Source: Rariglobus hedericola
GTDB taxonomy: Bacteria; Verrucomicrobiota; Verrucomicrobiia; Opitutales; Opitutaceae
DNA length: 64,000 bases
Direction of reading: 5' to 3'
Assembly: GCF_007559335.1 (NCBI RefSeq)
Contig: NZ_VMBG01000002.1
Span: 372,001 to 436,000, forward strand
Shown: piece by piece, positions 18,179 to 27,700 of the stretch
Numbering within the stretch: the first letter of the stretch is position 1
Layout of the letters: each line of letters starts with the position of its first letter
Translations under genes and position numbers: made by a program
The notes under the pieces: model-generated
Database searches by the model: none
Told to the model about the DNA's origin: nothing
What the model saw: only the letters and a program-made list of their open reading frames with translations

Positions 18179-18759
18179 GGGGCGTCGTCCTCCACCTGAG
18201 CGGTCTGCCATTCACGGAGCAAGAGGCTGTTGACAGTGAGATCGACGTAATGGTCGTAAAGCCATTCGGCATCGCGCACCACGCCCTCGCGGATGAAGCC
18301 GAGCCGTTCGCACACGGCCTGGCTCGCGTAGTTGCCGGGCGCGGCACGGATTTCGACGCGGTTGAGTTGCAGGGTGGTAAACGCATGGGCGGTGAGCGCA
18401 CGCACGGCGGACGTCATCAGGCCGCGTCCGCAATGCGCTTCATCCAGCCAGTAGCCGATCTGGCAGGTGCGATTGGCGTGATCGATCAGGTGGGCGCCGG
18501 CGACACCGACCAGCCGACCCTCAAAAAATAATCCGCAGGCGAAACACCGGTCTTCCGCATAACCGAGACGCATGGCTTCGATGAACGCGCTCGAGTGGCC
18601 GACGGCGGTATTGGCATCGATCCACGGGAGCCAGACGCGCAGGTGGGCACGGTTGCGATCCACGAGGGCGAACAACGCGGCGGCATCGTCCTCGCGCAAG
18701 GTGCGAAGACGCAGCGAGGGCCGGTCGGTGAGAAGAAGGAGCGCGGGCTCGGCGGACAT
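18175..18759 (-). CDS. GNAT-family N-acetyltransferase (RimJ/RimL type)
   Basis: 194 residues from MSAEPALLLL; the longer in-frame extension upstream lacks family residues. RimJ/RimL signatures include LRLRTLREDDAAALFALVDR, LRVWLPWID, the acetyl-CoA-binding region QIGYWLDEAHCGRGLMTSAV, LNRVEIRAAPGN and SQAVCERLGFIREGVVRDAE. It transfers acetyl from acetyl-CoA to an alpha-amine of a ribosomal protein or another substrate; the substrate cannot be told. First gene of a three-gene minus-strand unit with the TPR protein and the lipoprotein. Confidence 0.88.
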   Translation of the reverse strand: MSAEPALLLLTDRPSLRLRTLREDDAAALFALVDRNRAHLRVWLPWIDANTAVGHSSAFIEAMRLGYAEDRCFACGLFFEGRLVGVAGAHLIDHANRTCQIGYWLDEAHCGRGLMTSAVRALTAHAFTTLQLNRVEIRAAPGNYASQAVCERLGFIREGVVRDAEWLYDHYVDLTVNSLLLREWQTAQVEDDAP

Positions 18760-18920
18760 GGAACAGGGAATACACGGCGCACGCGTGCGGGCAATCCGGA
18801 GAACAAGGACTGCTGTTTCAGGCTCGATTCGGGCACGGGCTTTGGCCAATCGTCTGCAATCCGCAGCGCACGTTGCGTTACGGTTCCATCCATCAACCCG
18901 TTCAGCCCGCTAAAGTCGCC

Positions 18921-19652
18921 ATGCACTCCTTCGCACGCTTGTTCGCCACGTTGCTCGTCACCGGTTCCTGCACTCTCTCCGTCATGGCCAACACGGCCGC
19001 CGACATCGCCCGCGCCGAGACGGTGATGCGCAAAGTTCTCCTCGTTTCCGGCCAGTATGAGGGCAAGAACCTCGTCCTCACGGCGCCTGCTCCGGTCGCC
19101 GACAAGAAAGGTAAATATTTCGCGCCGTATGACGGAAACGGCGAGCTCACCCCGTGGGCCAAAAAAGCCGTCGAAGCCAACCTGGGCTCAATCGCCGGCG
19201 ACAAAGCCGCCGGCGGTGCGATGACTGCGCTCGGCGGGGCCATTCCCGGTGCCGGCCTGCTGTCACCCTTTGCCAAAAAGAAGGCCAAGGAAGTCGGCGC
19301 CAAGGCGGCGGTCGGCGGCGAAGAGTTCATCAAGAACTCTTCCACCTACGCGTTTAACTCGATCGAGGATTACTCGGTGTTTCTGCATGCGAAGTTTGCG
19401 AATTCGCCGACCTACAAGCAGGCGCTGGCCTCGACGCTGGCCGTGTATCCAGAATTGGAGACGGCACTCGAACCCGCGCTGAAGGCGGCTTATGCCAAGG
19501 CGGAACAGGTGAAAGTCGCGGCGGAAAAACAACTGGCGATCAAGGTTGCCGCCGAAAAGCTGGCGCTCGAAAAAGTCGCCGCCGCCGAAGTGAAGAAAAG
19601 CGAAAAGACCGCCGAAGCCGAAGTGACGAAAGTCGTGGCCGAGGTGAAGTAA
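18921..19652 (+). CDS. Exported protein with Ala/Lys/Glu-rich coiled-coil tail
   Basis: 243 residues from MHSFARLFAT with a signal peptide ending near MANTAADIA. The middle holds a Gly/Ala-rich hydrophobic stretch (AAGGAMTALGGAIPGAGLLS) that may dip into a membrane, then VGGEEFIKNSSTYAFNS. The C-terminal ~70 residues are a long Ala/Lys/Glu helix with heptads (EKQLAIKVAAEKLALEK). No family recognised. Probably an envelope protein; the coiled coil suggests oligomers or tethering. It stands alone between divergent and convergent neighbours. Confidence 0.65.
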   Translation: MHSFARLFATLLVTGSCTLSVMANTAADIARAETVMRKVLLVSGQYEGKNLVLTAPAPVADKKGKYFAPYDGNGELTPWAKKAVEANLGSIAGDKAAGGAMTALGGAIPGAGLLSPFAKKKAKEVGAKAAVGGEEFIKNSSTYAFNSIEDYSVFLHAKFANSPTYKQALASTLAVYPELETALEPALKAAYAKAEQVKVAAEKQLAIKVAAEKLALEKVAAAEVKKSEKTAEAEVTKVVAEVK

Positions 19653-19669
19653 GCGCGGAGAACTTTTCG

Positions 19670-20965
19670 TCAGGGATTGATCTGAACAAAAACCGGTCGC
19701 GGCCCCACGGGGACGGACCAACCACCGGCTCCGGCAGGCGCGATGCGCACCGGAGCCGCTGTGTTTTCGGAGAGCGACATCGGCAGCGCGTCGCCAAGCG
19801 GGCGTTGGTGGATGACGACAGGACTTGTGGCATCGCGGTCGGCCTCGGCGGTCCAGAGCATGAGCCACACGGAGCCATCGGCTTTTTTCCAACGCGCGGC
19901 GTAGCGGTTGGCATTGTGATCCAAGCGTTCGAGGACGGCGTCACCGAGAAGAGTTTGGATTTGGCGGAGCGCATACCACGACGGCTTGGGTTTGCCATGG
20001 CGCAGGATGCCGGCGGCGCCGTGCATCATAGGTTCGTCTTTGTCGTCGAAGAAATAGATGTGTGCACGCTCAACGCCTTCGTTGAGGAAAAGCGGAATCG
20101 AGCGGATCAAGTAGGCGGCTTGGGCGGCGTCGGTGACGTTGCCCGCCCACTTGGCGAAGTCACCTTTGCGGCCGTCCAGGCTGGTGGGGCAGTCCCAGCC
20201 GAATTCGGTGACCCAGACCGGTTTTCCTTTGGCGTGGGCATCGCGCCACGCGACGACGGCGCGCACATCGCGGAGATACGGCGTGGCGGGATCTTCGGGA
20301 AAGGTGCGGTGCCACGTCGGCCAGCCATCGGTCTGCGCGTAAGTGTGGACGGTGAAAATATCCACGCGGTCGAGGAAAGGACGGAAGAGCTCGATGGGTT
20401 TATCGTAACCGCCGCTCTTGGCGGCTGCGGTGACGTTGCAGGTGGCGATCTTGAGTTTCGGGTCCCCTTCGCGGATGCCCTTGCTCATCGAGTCATAGGT
20501 TCGGGCGTAGTCGGCGTCGGAGTAGCTGCCCGGCTCGTTGCCGATCTCGACGGCCTCAAGCCAGTTTTTTCCGCCGGGGCCGGCCATCCGGGCGAAGGCT
20601 TTGCCGTAGGCGCGTGAATCGGCTTCGAGATTTTTCCATTTTGCGGACGGAATACTTTCAATCATCAGGCTGGCGTGAACGCGCATGCCGGCTTTTTTCC
20701 AACCGCCGTAGATGTGGTCCCAGTTGACCTTGTTTTTGGCGAACGGAAGCGGAGCGGGGGTCGCGGTGTCGTTGGCGAGATCCCATTCAACCGGGTGATA
20801 ATCGCGGACGACGCTGGTGACGCCCGTGTAGAGCTCGGGCTTGAACTGCACGGTGTGGCCACAGATTCCGAGGAAGTCTTTGAGTTGAACGGGCGGCGGG
20901 GTCGGAGCGGCGAAAGCGAGCGCGGGAAGGCTCAGCGCAAGACAAGCGAGGCGGGGCAGGGGCAT
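19670..20965 (-). CDS. Exported glycoside hydrolase, clan GH-A-like
   Basis: 431 residues with signal peptide LACLALSLPALAFA. A TIM-barrel glycosidase is suggested by the acid/base motif EIGNEPGSYSD and the nucleophile motif WVTEFGWDCP, the two strand-end glutamates expected in clan A. VHASLMIESIP, FTVHTYAQTDGWP and the C-terminal PSWYALRQIQTLLG (typical of GH39- or GH5-like enzymes) support this, and a small beta domain follows. Family assignment within the clan is not possible by eye. Secreted or periplasmic polysaccharide cleavage is likely. It follows the copper cluster on the same strand after 59 bases. Confidence 0.8.
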   Translation of the reverse strand: MPLPRLACLALSLPALAFAAPTPPPVQLKDFLGICGHTVQFKPELYTGVTSVVRDYHPVEWDLANDTATPAPLPFAKNKVNWDHIYGGWKKAGMRVHASLMIESIPSAKWKNLEADSRAYGKAFARMAGPGGKNWLEAVEIGNEPGSYSDADYARTYDSMSKGIREGDPKLKIATCNVTAAAKSGGYDKPIELFRPFLDRVDIFTVHTYAQTDGWPTWHRTFPEDPATPYLRDVRAVVAWRDAHAKGKPVWVTEFGWDCPTSLDGRKGDFAKWAGNVTDAAQAAYLIRSIPLFLNEGVERAHIYFFDDKDEPMMHGAAGILRHGKPKPSWYALRQIQTLLGDAVLERLDHNANRYAARWKKADGSVWLMLWTAEADRDATSPVVIHQRPLGDALPMSLSENTAAPVRIAPAGAGGWSVPVGPRPVFVQINP

Positions 20966-21024
20966 GCCGTCATCAACCGTGTTTGCGGCACGGGTGCAAC
21001 CGGATGTTGGCCGCCAGGCGTCGG

Positions 21025-21282
21025 CTAGCGGGCGGGCGCGGGCGTGAGTTTTTCGAGGTATTTGGCGGGTTTACGGAGGAAGCGGGCCTCGCATGGTTTG
21101 CAGCAGAATTTGATTTCCTGGCCCTCGTAAACGGTGCGCTGTTCGTCGCCCATCGAGCCGAGGTCGTTGTCCGTGACGATGCAGGTTTTGAGCGGATACG
21201 GCTTCACGGGCGCATCGGCGGCGTGCGCGGCGGAGACGGAAATGGACAGGATAAACAGGATGAGGAGAGGGATGCGGATCAT
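21025..21282 (-). CDS. Small exported Cys-rich protein, copper-cluster paralogue B
   Basis: 85 residues with a signal peptide (LLILFILSISVSAAHAAD). The mature part has PYPLKTCIVTDNDLGSMGDE and then FCCKPCEARFLRKPAKYLEK, a CC-x2-C knuckle like the YHS/TRASH-type metal sites. The protein at 23465 has the same layout (YPLKTCVVSGDALGSDD and LCCKACIRTFKKDPAAYLAK), so the two are paralogues on either side of a multicopper oxidase. They are likely periplasmic copper carriers or sensors. The start lies five bases from the oxidase stop. Confidence 0.75.
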   Translation of the reverse strand: MIRIPLLILFILSISVSAAHAADAPVKPYPLKTCIVTDNDLGSMGDEQRTVYEGQEIKFCCKPCEARFLRKPAKYLEKLTPAPAR

Positions 21283-21286
21283 GACG

Positions 21287-23455
21287 TTAAAAGCGAAAAA
21301 AGAAACCGGCGCCCGCGCCGTAGTCGGAGTCGTAACTGCCGATCAGCGAGAATTGTTTGGTGAGCGTGTAGGTGAGGCCGGTCATCCAGGAAAAATCCTG
21401 GGCGGTGTCGTAATCGGCGCGGACGATCAGGCCGAGGCGGGCGGTGAGCGGGATGGTTTTCGCGAGGCCGAGGCGGGCGTCGCCGTTGCTTTGGAGCGTG
21501 GCGGTGGCGTTGACGAGGTAGGGCAATGTGTAGGTCGCGCCGGCGATCACCGCGTCGTGTCCGTCGGGGATATCGGTGAGTCGATAGCCGCCAAACACGG
21601 TCCAGCGCGGGTTGAAATAGTGGGAGTAGGTGGCGTCGATTTCGTATTCGGCGCGGTCCACGCGACCCCAGCCCGATTCCCAGGCGAGGTTCAGATTTTC
21701 GCGTCCGCGTTGGAGGGTCGCGAGGCCGGTGCTCATCTGTGATTGCAGCGTGCCGTCGAACCAGAAGAACGGGTGATCCATGCCGTGTTCGCCGAGGGCG
21801 GGCTGGTGGTCTGAACCCTGGTTATCGTAACTCACGGCGCGGGCCATGCCGCTCATCATGTGGTAGAGCAGGTGGCAGTGGAGGAGCCAGTCTTTGTCCT
21901 CGTTGGCGTAGAACTCGATCACGCGCCGGCTCATGGGCGGGACATCGACGGTGTGCTTGAGCGGTGAATACGCGGGGTCGCCCGCGTCGGGCATGAGCAG
22001 GCGGAAGAAGTGGCCGTGCAGATGCATGGGGTGGTGCATCATGGTGTTGTTGACGAGGACGAGACGGAGGACCTCGCCCTTCTTCACGGGAATCGTGCTG
22101 TTCTCGGCCATGGTCTGGCCGTTGAGCGACCACAGGTAGCGCTGCATGTCGCCGGTGAGCTTGAGCGTGAGTTCGCGCACCGGAGCACCGGCGGGCAACG
22201 TGGTGGGTGCGGTGGCGTGGAGGCGTTTATAAGGCGGCAGCGGCCGGTCGGCTTCACCGGCGAGCGCCTCGGCATCGGTGAGATCGCCGGATTCGTCGAG
22301 GTCGTCGAGCATGGCGGAAAGCGCCATGTCCATGCTGTAGATTTCAAGCGGTCCGGGTGCGGGTGCGACATGTGGCGCGGTGGCGGCGATGTCGCCGAGC
22401 AGGAGCGAGGCGTGGCCGGAGTTGTCCTGGGACGTGGCGCGGATTTCCCACGCGCCGTCGGCGGGAACGGTGACAAGGACATCGTAGGTTTCGGCCATGC
22501 CGATGAGCAGGCGGTTTTGTTGGATGGGACGCACGTCGATGCCATCGGCGGCGATGATCGTGAGCGGGCCGGTGGCGGAGTTGAGATAGAAGTAGGTCGA
22601 GGCGGCAGCGTTGATCACGCGCAGGCGGATGGTTTCGCCGGGCCGGGCGGCGAGGTGCTGGAGCGGGCGTCCGTTGATGAGGAAGGCATCGTAGGCGACG
22701 TCGGAAACATCCATCGCGGGCAGGCGGGCGCGTTCGCGGTGGAGATAGTCTTTGAGATGGCCGGCGCGGAAAGCACCCAGCAGGGATTGGGCGGTGCCCT
22801 TGCGGAGCGCATACCAATCGCTGCGACGCAGCAGACTGCGTATGACCTCGGAGGGGTTTTCGTTGGTCCAGTCGGAGAGCACGAGGACTTCCTCGCGATC
22901 GATGCGCGGGAGATCCGTGCGGGCGGGCGAGCCGGTGCGGGGTTCGATCACGATGCTGCCGTAAACGCCGCGCTGTTCCTGCAGGCCGGTGTGGCTGTGA
23001 TACCAGTAAGTGCCGGCTTGCTTGAGGTGGAACTCGAAGGTGCGGGACTGGCCGGGGAGAATCGGTGGCGTGGTGAGGTAGGGGACGCCGTCTTCGAGAT
23101 TCGGCACGAGCAAACCATGCCAGTGGACGGAGGTTTCTTCGCGGGCGAGGCGGTTGTTGACGTGGATGCGGGCGACGTCGCCCTCGTGAAAACGCAGGAC
23201 GGGGCCCGGTGTCGAGCCGTTGAGCGTGAGCGCGCGAACAAGTTTGCCGGCCGGCGAAAGCGTGGTCTCGGCGATATCGAGGGAGTATTCGACGACGGGA
23301 GCGTTGGGGAAGAGTTGCGAGGCCTTGGGCGCGGCCTCGGCGGCGGCGAAACGCGACGCCTTGCCCTTGCCGCCGCACACGTTGCACGCGTGCGCGACGG
23401 ATGCGGTCAGCAGCACGGAGGTGCCCAGCAAGGCGAGGAATCGCAGTGCGCGCAT
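21287..23455 (-). CDS. Multicopper oxidase fused to CopB-like outer-membrane domain
   Basis: 722 residues. Signal peptide to about residue 24, then CNVCGGKGKA, a CxxC close to the mature N-terminus. Residues about 45-545 are a CopA/PcoA-like multicopper oxidase with all copper ligands visible: SVHWHGL, YWYHSHTG, HHPMHLHGHF and WLLHCHLLYHMMSGM, so the type 1, 2 and 3 sites are intact. From about residue 555 (DHPFFWFDGTLQSQM) the sequence turns into alternating strands such as RAEYEIDATYSHYFNPRWTV and GLTYTLTKQFSLIGSYDS, ending in FFFRF with a terminal Phe. This is the pattern of CopB/PcoB outer-membrane proteins, usually encoded separately. The protein likely oxidises Cu(I) at the outer membrane. 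Confidence 0.88.
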   Translation of the reverse strand: MRALRFLALLGTSVLLTASVAHACNVCGGKGKASRFAAAEAAPKASQLFPNAPVVEYSLDIAETTLSPAGKLVRALTLNGSTPGPVLRFHEGDVARIHVNNRLAREETSVHWHGLLVPNLEDGVPYLTTPPILPGQSRTFEFHLKQAGTYWYHSHTGLQEQRGVYGSIVIEPRTGSPARTDLPRIDREEVLVLSDWTNENPSEVIRSLLRRSDWYALRKGTAQSLLGAFRAGHLKDYLHRERARLPAMDVSDVAYDAFLINGRPLQHLAARPGETIRLRVINAAASTYFYLNSATGPLTIIAADGIDVRPIQQNRLLIGMAETYDVLVTVPADGAWEIRATSQDNSGHASLLLGDIAATAPHVAPAPGPLEIYSMDMALSAMLDDLDESGDLTDAEALAGEADRPLPPYKRLHATAPTTLPAGAPVRELTLKLTGDMQRYLWSLNGQTMAENSTIPVKKGEVLRLVLVNNTMMHHPMHLHGHFFRLLMPDAGDPAYSPLKHTVDVPPMSRRVIEFYANEDKDWLLHCHLLYHMMSGMARAVSYDNQGSDHQPALGEHGMDHPFFWFDGTLQSQMSTGLATLQRGRENLNLAWESGWGRVDRAEYEIDATYSHYFNPRWTVFGGYRLTDIPDGHDAVIAGATYTLPYLVNATATLQSNGDARLGLAKTIPLTARLGLIVRADYDTAQDFSWMTGLTYTLTKQFSLIGSYDSDYGAGAGFFFRF

Positions 23456-23464
23456 AGCGTGACG

Positions 23465-23773
23465 TTACTTGGCCGCTGAGGGAGTGGCGGGCGTAGCGGC
23501 GGCAGCAGCGTCGATCTTAGCGAGGTAGGCGGCCGGGTCTTTTTTGAAGGTGCGGATGCAGGCCTTGCAGCAAAGGCGCACAAGGCGGTCGGGTTTACCC
23601 TCTTCCTTATGGATGTAGTCGATGGGCGGCCCCATGTCGTCGGAGCCGAGCGCGTCGCCCGACACGACGCAGGTTTTGAGCGGGTAGGCGGCGGCGGCCG
23701 GGCTTTCGTCGGCGCGGACGGTGGTGGCGAAACACAAAGCCAGCAGCGATGCGGCGAAGAAGAGTTTATTCAT
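23465..23773 (-). CDS. Small exported Cys-rich protein, copper-cluster paralogue A
   Basis: 102 residues with a signal peptide (FFAASLLALCFATTVRADE). The mature protein carries one Cys in YPLKTCVVSGDALGSDDM and a CC-x2-C in LCCKACIRTFKKD, plus an Ala/Pro-rich tail. It shares this arrangement with the smaller protein at the other end of the oxidase gene. First gene of the three-gene copper unit, ten bases before the oxidase start. Metal binding is inferred from the Cys spacing and the neighbour; no named family is claimed. Confidence 0.75.
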   Translation of the reverse strand: MNKLFFAASLLALCFATTVRADESPAAAAYPLKTCVVSGDALGSDDMGPPIDYIHKEEGKPDRLVRLCCKACIRTFKKDPAAYLAKIDAAAAATPATPSAAK

Positions 23774-23873
23774 GTGAGGGTGATACGACGGTGAACGCTG
23801 TTTCCCTTGGTTAATTTAAGCGAGGTGCGGGTTGGGATTGTGGGGCGAGGCGCGAGCGGTTTGGGTGACACGC

Positions 23874-24635
23874 ATGATTTACCCGGGTTTGGTTTCCGTG
23901 ACTTTTCGCAAACTCAGCCCCGCTGAAATCTTGGCGCTGGTGAAGAAGGCCGGCTTGAAGGGCATCGAGTGGGGCGGCGACATCCATGTGCCGCATGGCG
24001 ATCTGGCGCGGGCGCGTGAAGTGCGTGAACTCACGCTGGAGCACGGGCTCACGACCGCGGCTTACGGGAGTTATTACCGTGCGGGCCAGAGCGAGGGCAA
24101 CGGGCTGGCGTTTGAACGCGTGCTGGAGACGGCGATCGAGCTGGGTGCACCGACGATCCGGGTGTGGCCGGGAGCGGCGGGGTCGGATGTGACCGACGAG
24201 GAGGGCCGTTGGAAAATTATTCATGACCTGCGGCGCATCGCGGCGATGGCGGCCAAGGCGGGTGTGAGCGTATCCACGGAGTTTCACGGTGGCACGCTGA
24301 CCGACACCAATGAATCCGCCGCGCAACTGCTGGTGGAGGTGGATCACCCGAATCTGCTGACGTGCTGGCAGCCGCACAACGGCGAGGCGACCGACGAGTG
24401 CGTGGCGGGTCTGCGCGAAGTGCAGTCGCGCGTGAGTAACATCCATGTGTTCCACTGGTGGCCGACGCCGGCCGACAAGCATCCGCTGGCGGACGGCGCG
24501 GAACGTTGGGGGCGATTCTGGCCGCTCATCCAAGACATGCCGGGCGACCGGTATGCATTGCTGGAGTTTGTGCAGGGGGATGAGCCCGAAGCGTTCCTGC
24601 GCGACGCGGCCACTTTGCGCGAATGGTTGGCGTAA
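23874..24635 (+). CDS. Sugar phosphate isomerase/epimerase-like TIM-barrel protein
   Basis: 253 residues from MIYPGLVSVTFRKL; an earlier GTG/ATG at 23832 would add an unconserved basic leader. AP-endonuclease-2/xylose-isomerase-like barrel: GIEWGGDIHV on strand 2, AAYGSYYRAG on strand 3, STEFHGGTLTD with the metal-site Glu, HVFHWWPT and the final LLEFVQGDEP Glu. These four acidic and His positions form the usual divalent-metal site. It is probably a cytoplasmic isomerase or epimerase of an unidentified sugar; no pathway genes are next to it. Confidence 0.82.
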   Translation: MIYPGLVSVTFRKLSPAEILALVKKAGLKGIEWGGDIHVPHGDLARAREVRELTLEHGLTTAAYGSYYRAGQSEGNGLAFERVLETAIELGAPTIRVWPGAAGSDVTDEEGRWKIIHDLRRIAAMAAKAGVSVSTEFHGGTLTDTNESAAQLLVEVDHPNLLTCWQPHNGEATDECVAGLREVQSRVSNIHVFHWWPTPADKHPLADGAERWGRFWPLIQDMPGDRYALLEFVQGDEPEAFLRDAATLREWLA

Positions 24636-24718
24636 GCTGATCCGGCGCGCTCCGGGGGCTTTGCGCCTCGACAAGGTGCGGGGCCGAAGTTTGGCTCCCG
24701 CACTTTGTGTAACCTCGC

Positions 24719-27700
24719 ATGAAACGTCTTGTTCCCCTGCGTCTGACCGGATGGGTGCTCGTATCCATAGCGATGCTGGCAACCAGTCTGTATGCTCAAG
24801 ATGCGGGTGCGTCACCAGCGCCGGCGCAGGCCGAGGCCTGGGTGCGGTGGATCGGCTGGGTCTTCGTGGTGATGGCACTGGGCGGTTTGCTCGTGTTTTG
24901 GATCAACCTCCGCCTGCAAGGACAGATCACGTTGCAGACCCGTGCGCTGCGCATCTCCGAGACGCGGATGCGGAATCTTTTTGAGAACACGCCGGTGGCG
25001 ATTGTGGAGCAGGACTTTTCGGCGGTCGCGAAATGGCTCGATGAACTTCGCAAGCAAGGCGTGCGCGACCTTTCGGTTCATTTCGCGGCACACCCCGAGT
25101 TGGTCGCGGCCAAGTTTAATCTTGTGCGCGTGATCGCCGCCAACCGCACCGTGCTCCGCCTCACGGGCGTTGAAGTCGTGCAGGAATACGAGGGCTTGAT
25201 CCGCGGCGTGCCAACGCCCGCGATGCTCGATACGTTCGCCGCTCAGATGCAGGCGATCTGGGCCGGTGACACGGAGATGACGCGCGAGTTGCGCTATCGC
25301 GGCATCGACAGCCTGGCGGGGCACAGCCTCATGCACTGGAGCGCGCCGCATGAAGACGGCCGCCCGGATTACGGACGCGTTCAAGTGGCTTTCACCGACC
25401 TGAGTGTGTTGCGCGCCACCGAGGAAAAATTGCGCGATGTCGAGGACCGCTGGCGGCTTGCCGTGATCGGCATCAACGCCGGTATCTGGGAGTATAATTT
25501 TGTGACGGGCGAGACATTCATCTCCGACCGCTGGCGCGAGATCATCGGTTATCCCGCGTCCGACATGACGAATGCGCGCGACGAATTCTGGCCGCGCATT
25601 CATCCGGAAGACGTGGCGTCGGTGCGGCAGGCGATGCGCGATTATCTGGAAGGCCACCGCTCCAGTTACCGCGTGGAATTCCGCATGCAGTGCAAGGACG
25701 GCAACTACAAGTGGATCCTGTCGCGCGGCATGGCGCTCTTCGATCAGGCGGGCAAACCGCAGCGTCTCGTCGGCTCGCACTCCGACATCGATGAACGCAA
25801 GCGCGCGGAGGAATCCCTGCGCTCTTCCGAGGAACGTTACCGCGTGCTCTTCGAGAACTGTCCGGTCGCCATCATCGAATACGATCTGCGCGGGTTGCGC
25901 GCCTGGCTCGACGAACTGCGGGCCGACGGCGTGGCGGAATTCGATGTGTTCGCTGATGCGAATCCCCAGGTGTTTGCCGAGGCGCTCAAGGGCTCGGCGA
26001 TGGTAGGCTTGAACCGCGAAACATTGGAGCTCGTTGGAGCCACGAGCAAGACCGAGGCGATTGAAGCCCTGCCGCGTATTCTTACCTCCGACATGGAAAA
26101 GGTCCGGCGCGCGCTCTGCCATGCGCTGTGGGAAGGTCGCAACGCCATTGAAGGTGAGATGCGCATCAACGCGCTCGACGGCACGCCGCGCCGCGTTTTC
26201 TACCGCTGGTGGGTTCCCTCGCTCGGCGGTGAATTGAGCTACGCCTGGACGCAGGTCGTGCTCGTGGATCTGACCGGTATCAAGCGCACCGAGGAGGCCC
26301 TGGCCGCCGAACGCGAGCGCCTCGCTGTGACGCTCCGCGCGATGGCCGAGGGCGTCATCACCACCGATACGCAAGGCCGCGTGCTCTTCCTGAACGAAGC
26401 CGCCGGCGAATTGACCGGTTGGACCGAGAACGCCGCCATCGGCCGACTGCTCGAAGATGTCTGCGTCATGCGCCACGAAAAAACGCGCCTGCCCGTGGCC
26501 GCGCCGGCCGCGGCCGCCGTGGCCTCGCACGCAGTCATTGATCTGCCCGCGAACACCGTGCTCCTGGACCGACAGGGATCGCCACGGGTGATCGAAGGCC
26601 GCTGCGCTCCCATCCATGACATGCACAGCCACGCGATCGGCGCGGTGCTGGTGTTGCGCGATGTGACCGAGCGGGCCCGCCTCGAAGGCGAAATCCTGCG
26701 CGCGTCGAAACTGGAATCTGTCGGCATTCTGGCCGGCGGCATCGCCCACGATTTTAATAATCTGCTTACCGTCGTGATGGGCAACATCACGTTGGCCACG
26801 CTCGATTCGCAGGCGATGGCCTCGGCCGGACGCTGGTTGCAGGACGCGGAGCGCGGTGTGATGCGCGCGCGTGATCTCACGCAGCAACTGCTGACCTTTG
26901 CGCGCGGCGGCGAGCCGGTGCGATCCGCGGTGCGGTTGCCGGAGATCGTCAAGGAAGCGGCCAACTTCGCGTTGCACGGCTCCAAGGTGCGTTGCGAGTT
27001 CGCGATCGAAGACGGCCTGTGGACCGCCGAAGTGGACAAAGGTCAAATCGGCCAAGTGGTGCAGAACCTCGTGATCAACGCCGTGCAGGCCATGCCCGAG
27101 GGCGGCGTCATGCACATTTCGATGCGCAACCAGCATCTGAACGCGCTGGCGGTGAGGCAGCTCGATGAAGGTAACTATCTGTGTATCGTCATTAGTGATA
27201 CCGGTGCGGGTATCCGGCCGGAGCATCTGGCGCGCATCTTCGATCCCTATTTTACGACGAAGCAATCGGGCAGCGGACTGGGGTTGGCGACGGTTTACTC
27301 GATCGTTCGCAAGCATCAGGGACACATTGAAGTGGAATCCGAAATCGGCCGCGGCACGCGCTTCCGGTTCTGGCTCCCGGCGGTGCCCGATGCGCGCCCG
27401 ACTGCGCCCGAGGTCGCGCACGCGCCCGACAACCTGACGGGCCGGGTATTGTTCATGGACGACGAAGAGCCGATCCGCGCGATGGCCGATGCGTTGCTCC
27501 GGCGCCTTGGGTTTGAGGTGACCTGTGTGGCCGACGGTCGCGAAGTGCTGCGCGTGTATGCCGAAGGGTTGAGCAACGGCACGCGGTATGACCTGGTGAT
27601 TATGGACCTGACGGTGCCCGGTGGCTTGGGCGGCAAGGAAGCCATGAGCGAGCTCTGCAAGCTGGACCCGATGGTCAAAGGCATCGTTTCGAGCGGATAC

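Noticed and set aside
22010-23479. 489-residue plus-strand frame inside the copper oxidase region
   Set aside because: Antisense to the oxidase, which has every copper ligand; the plus frame has no family signature.
24812-27421. 869-residue open frame on the minus strand
   Set aside because: It is fully antisense to the hybrid kinase and has His/Arg-rich composition typical of GC-rich shadow frames, with no domain signature.
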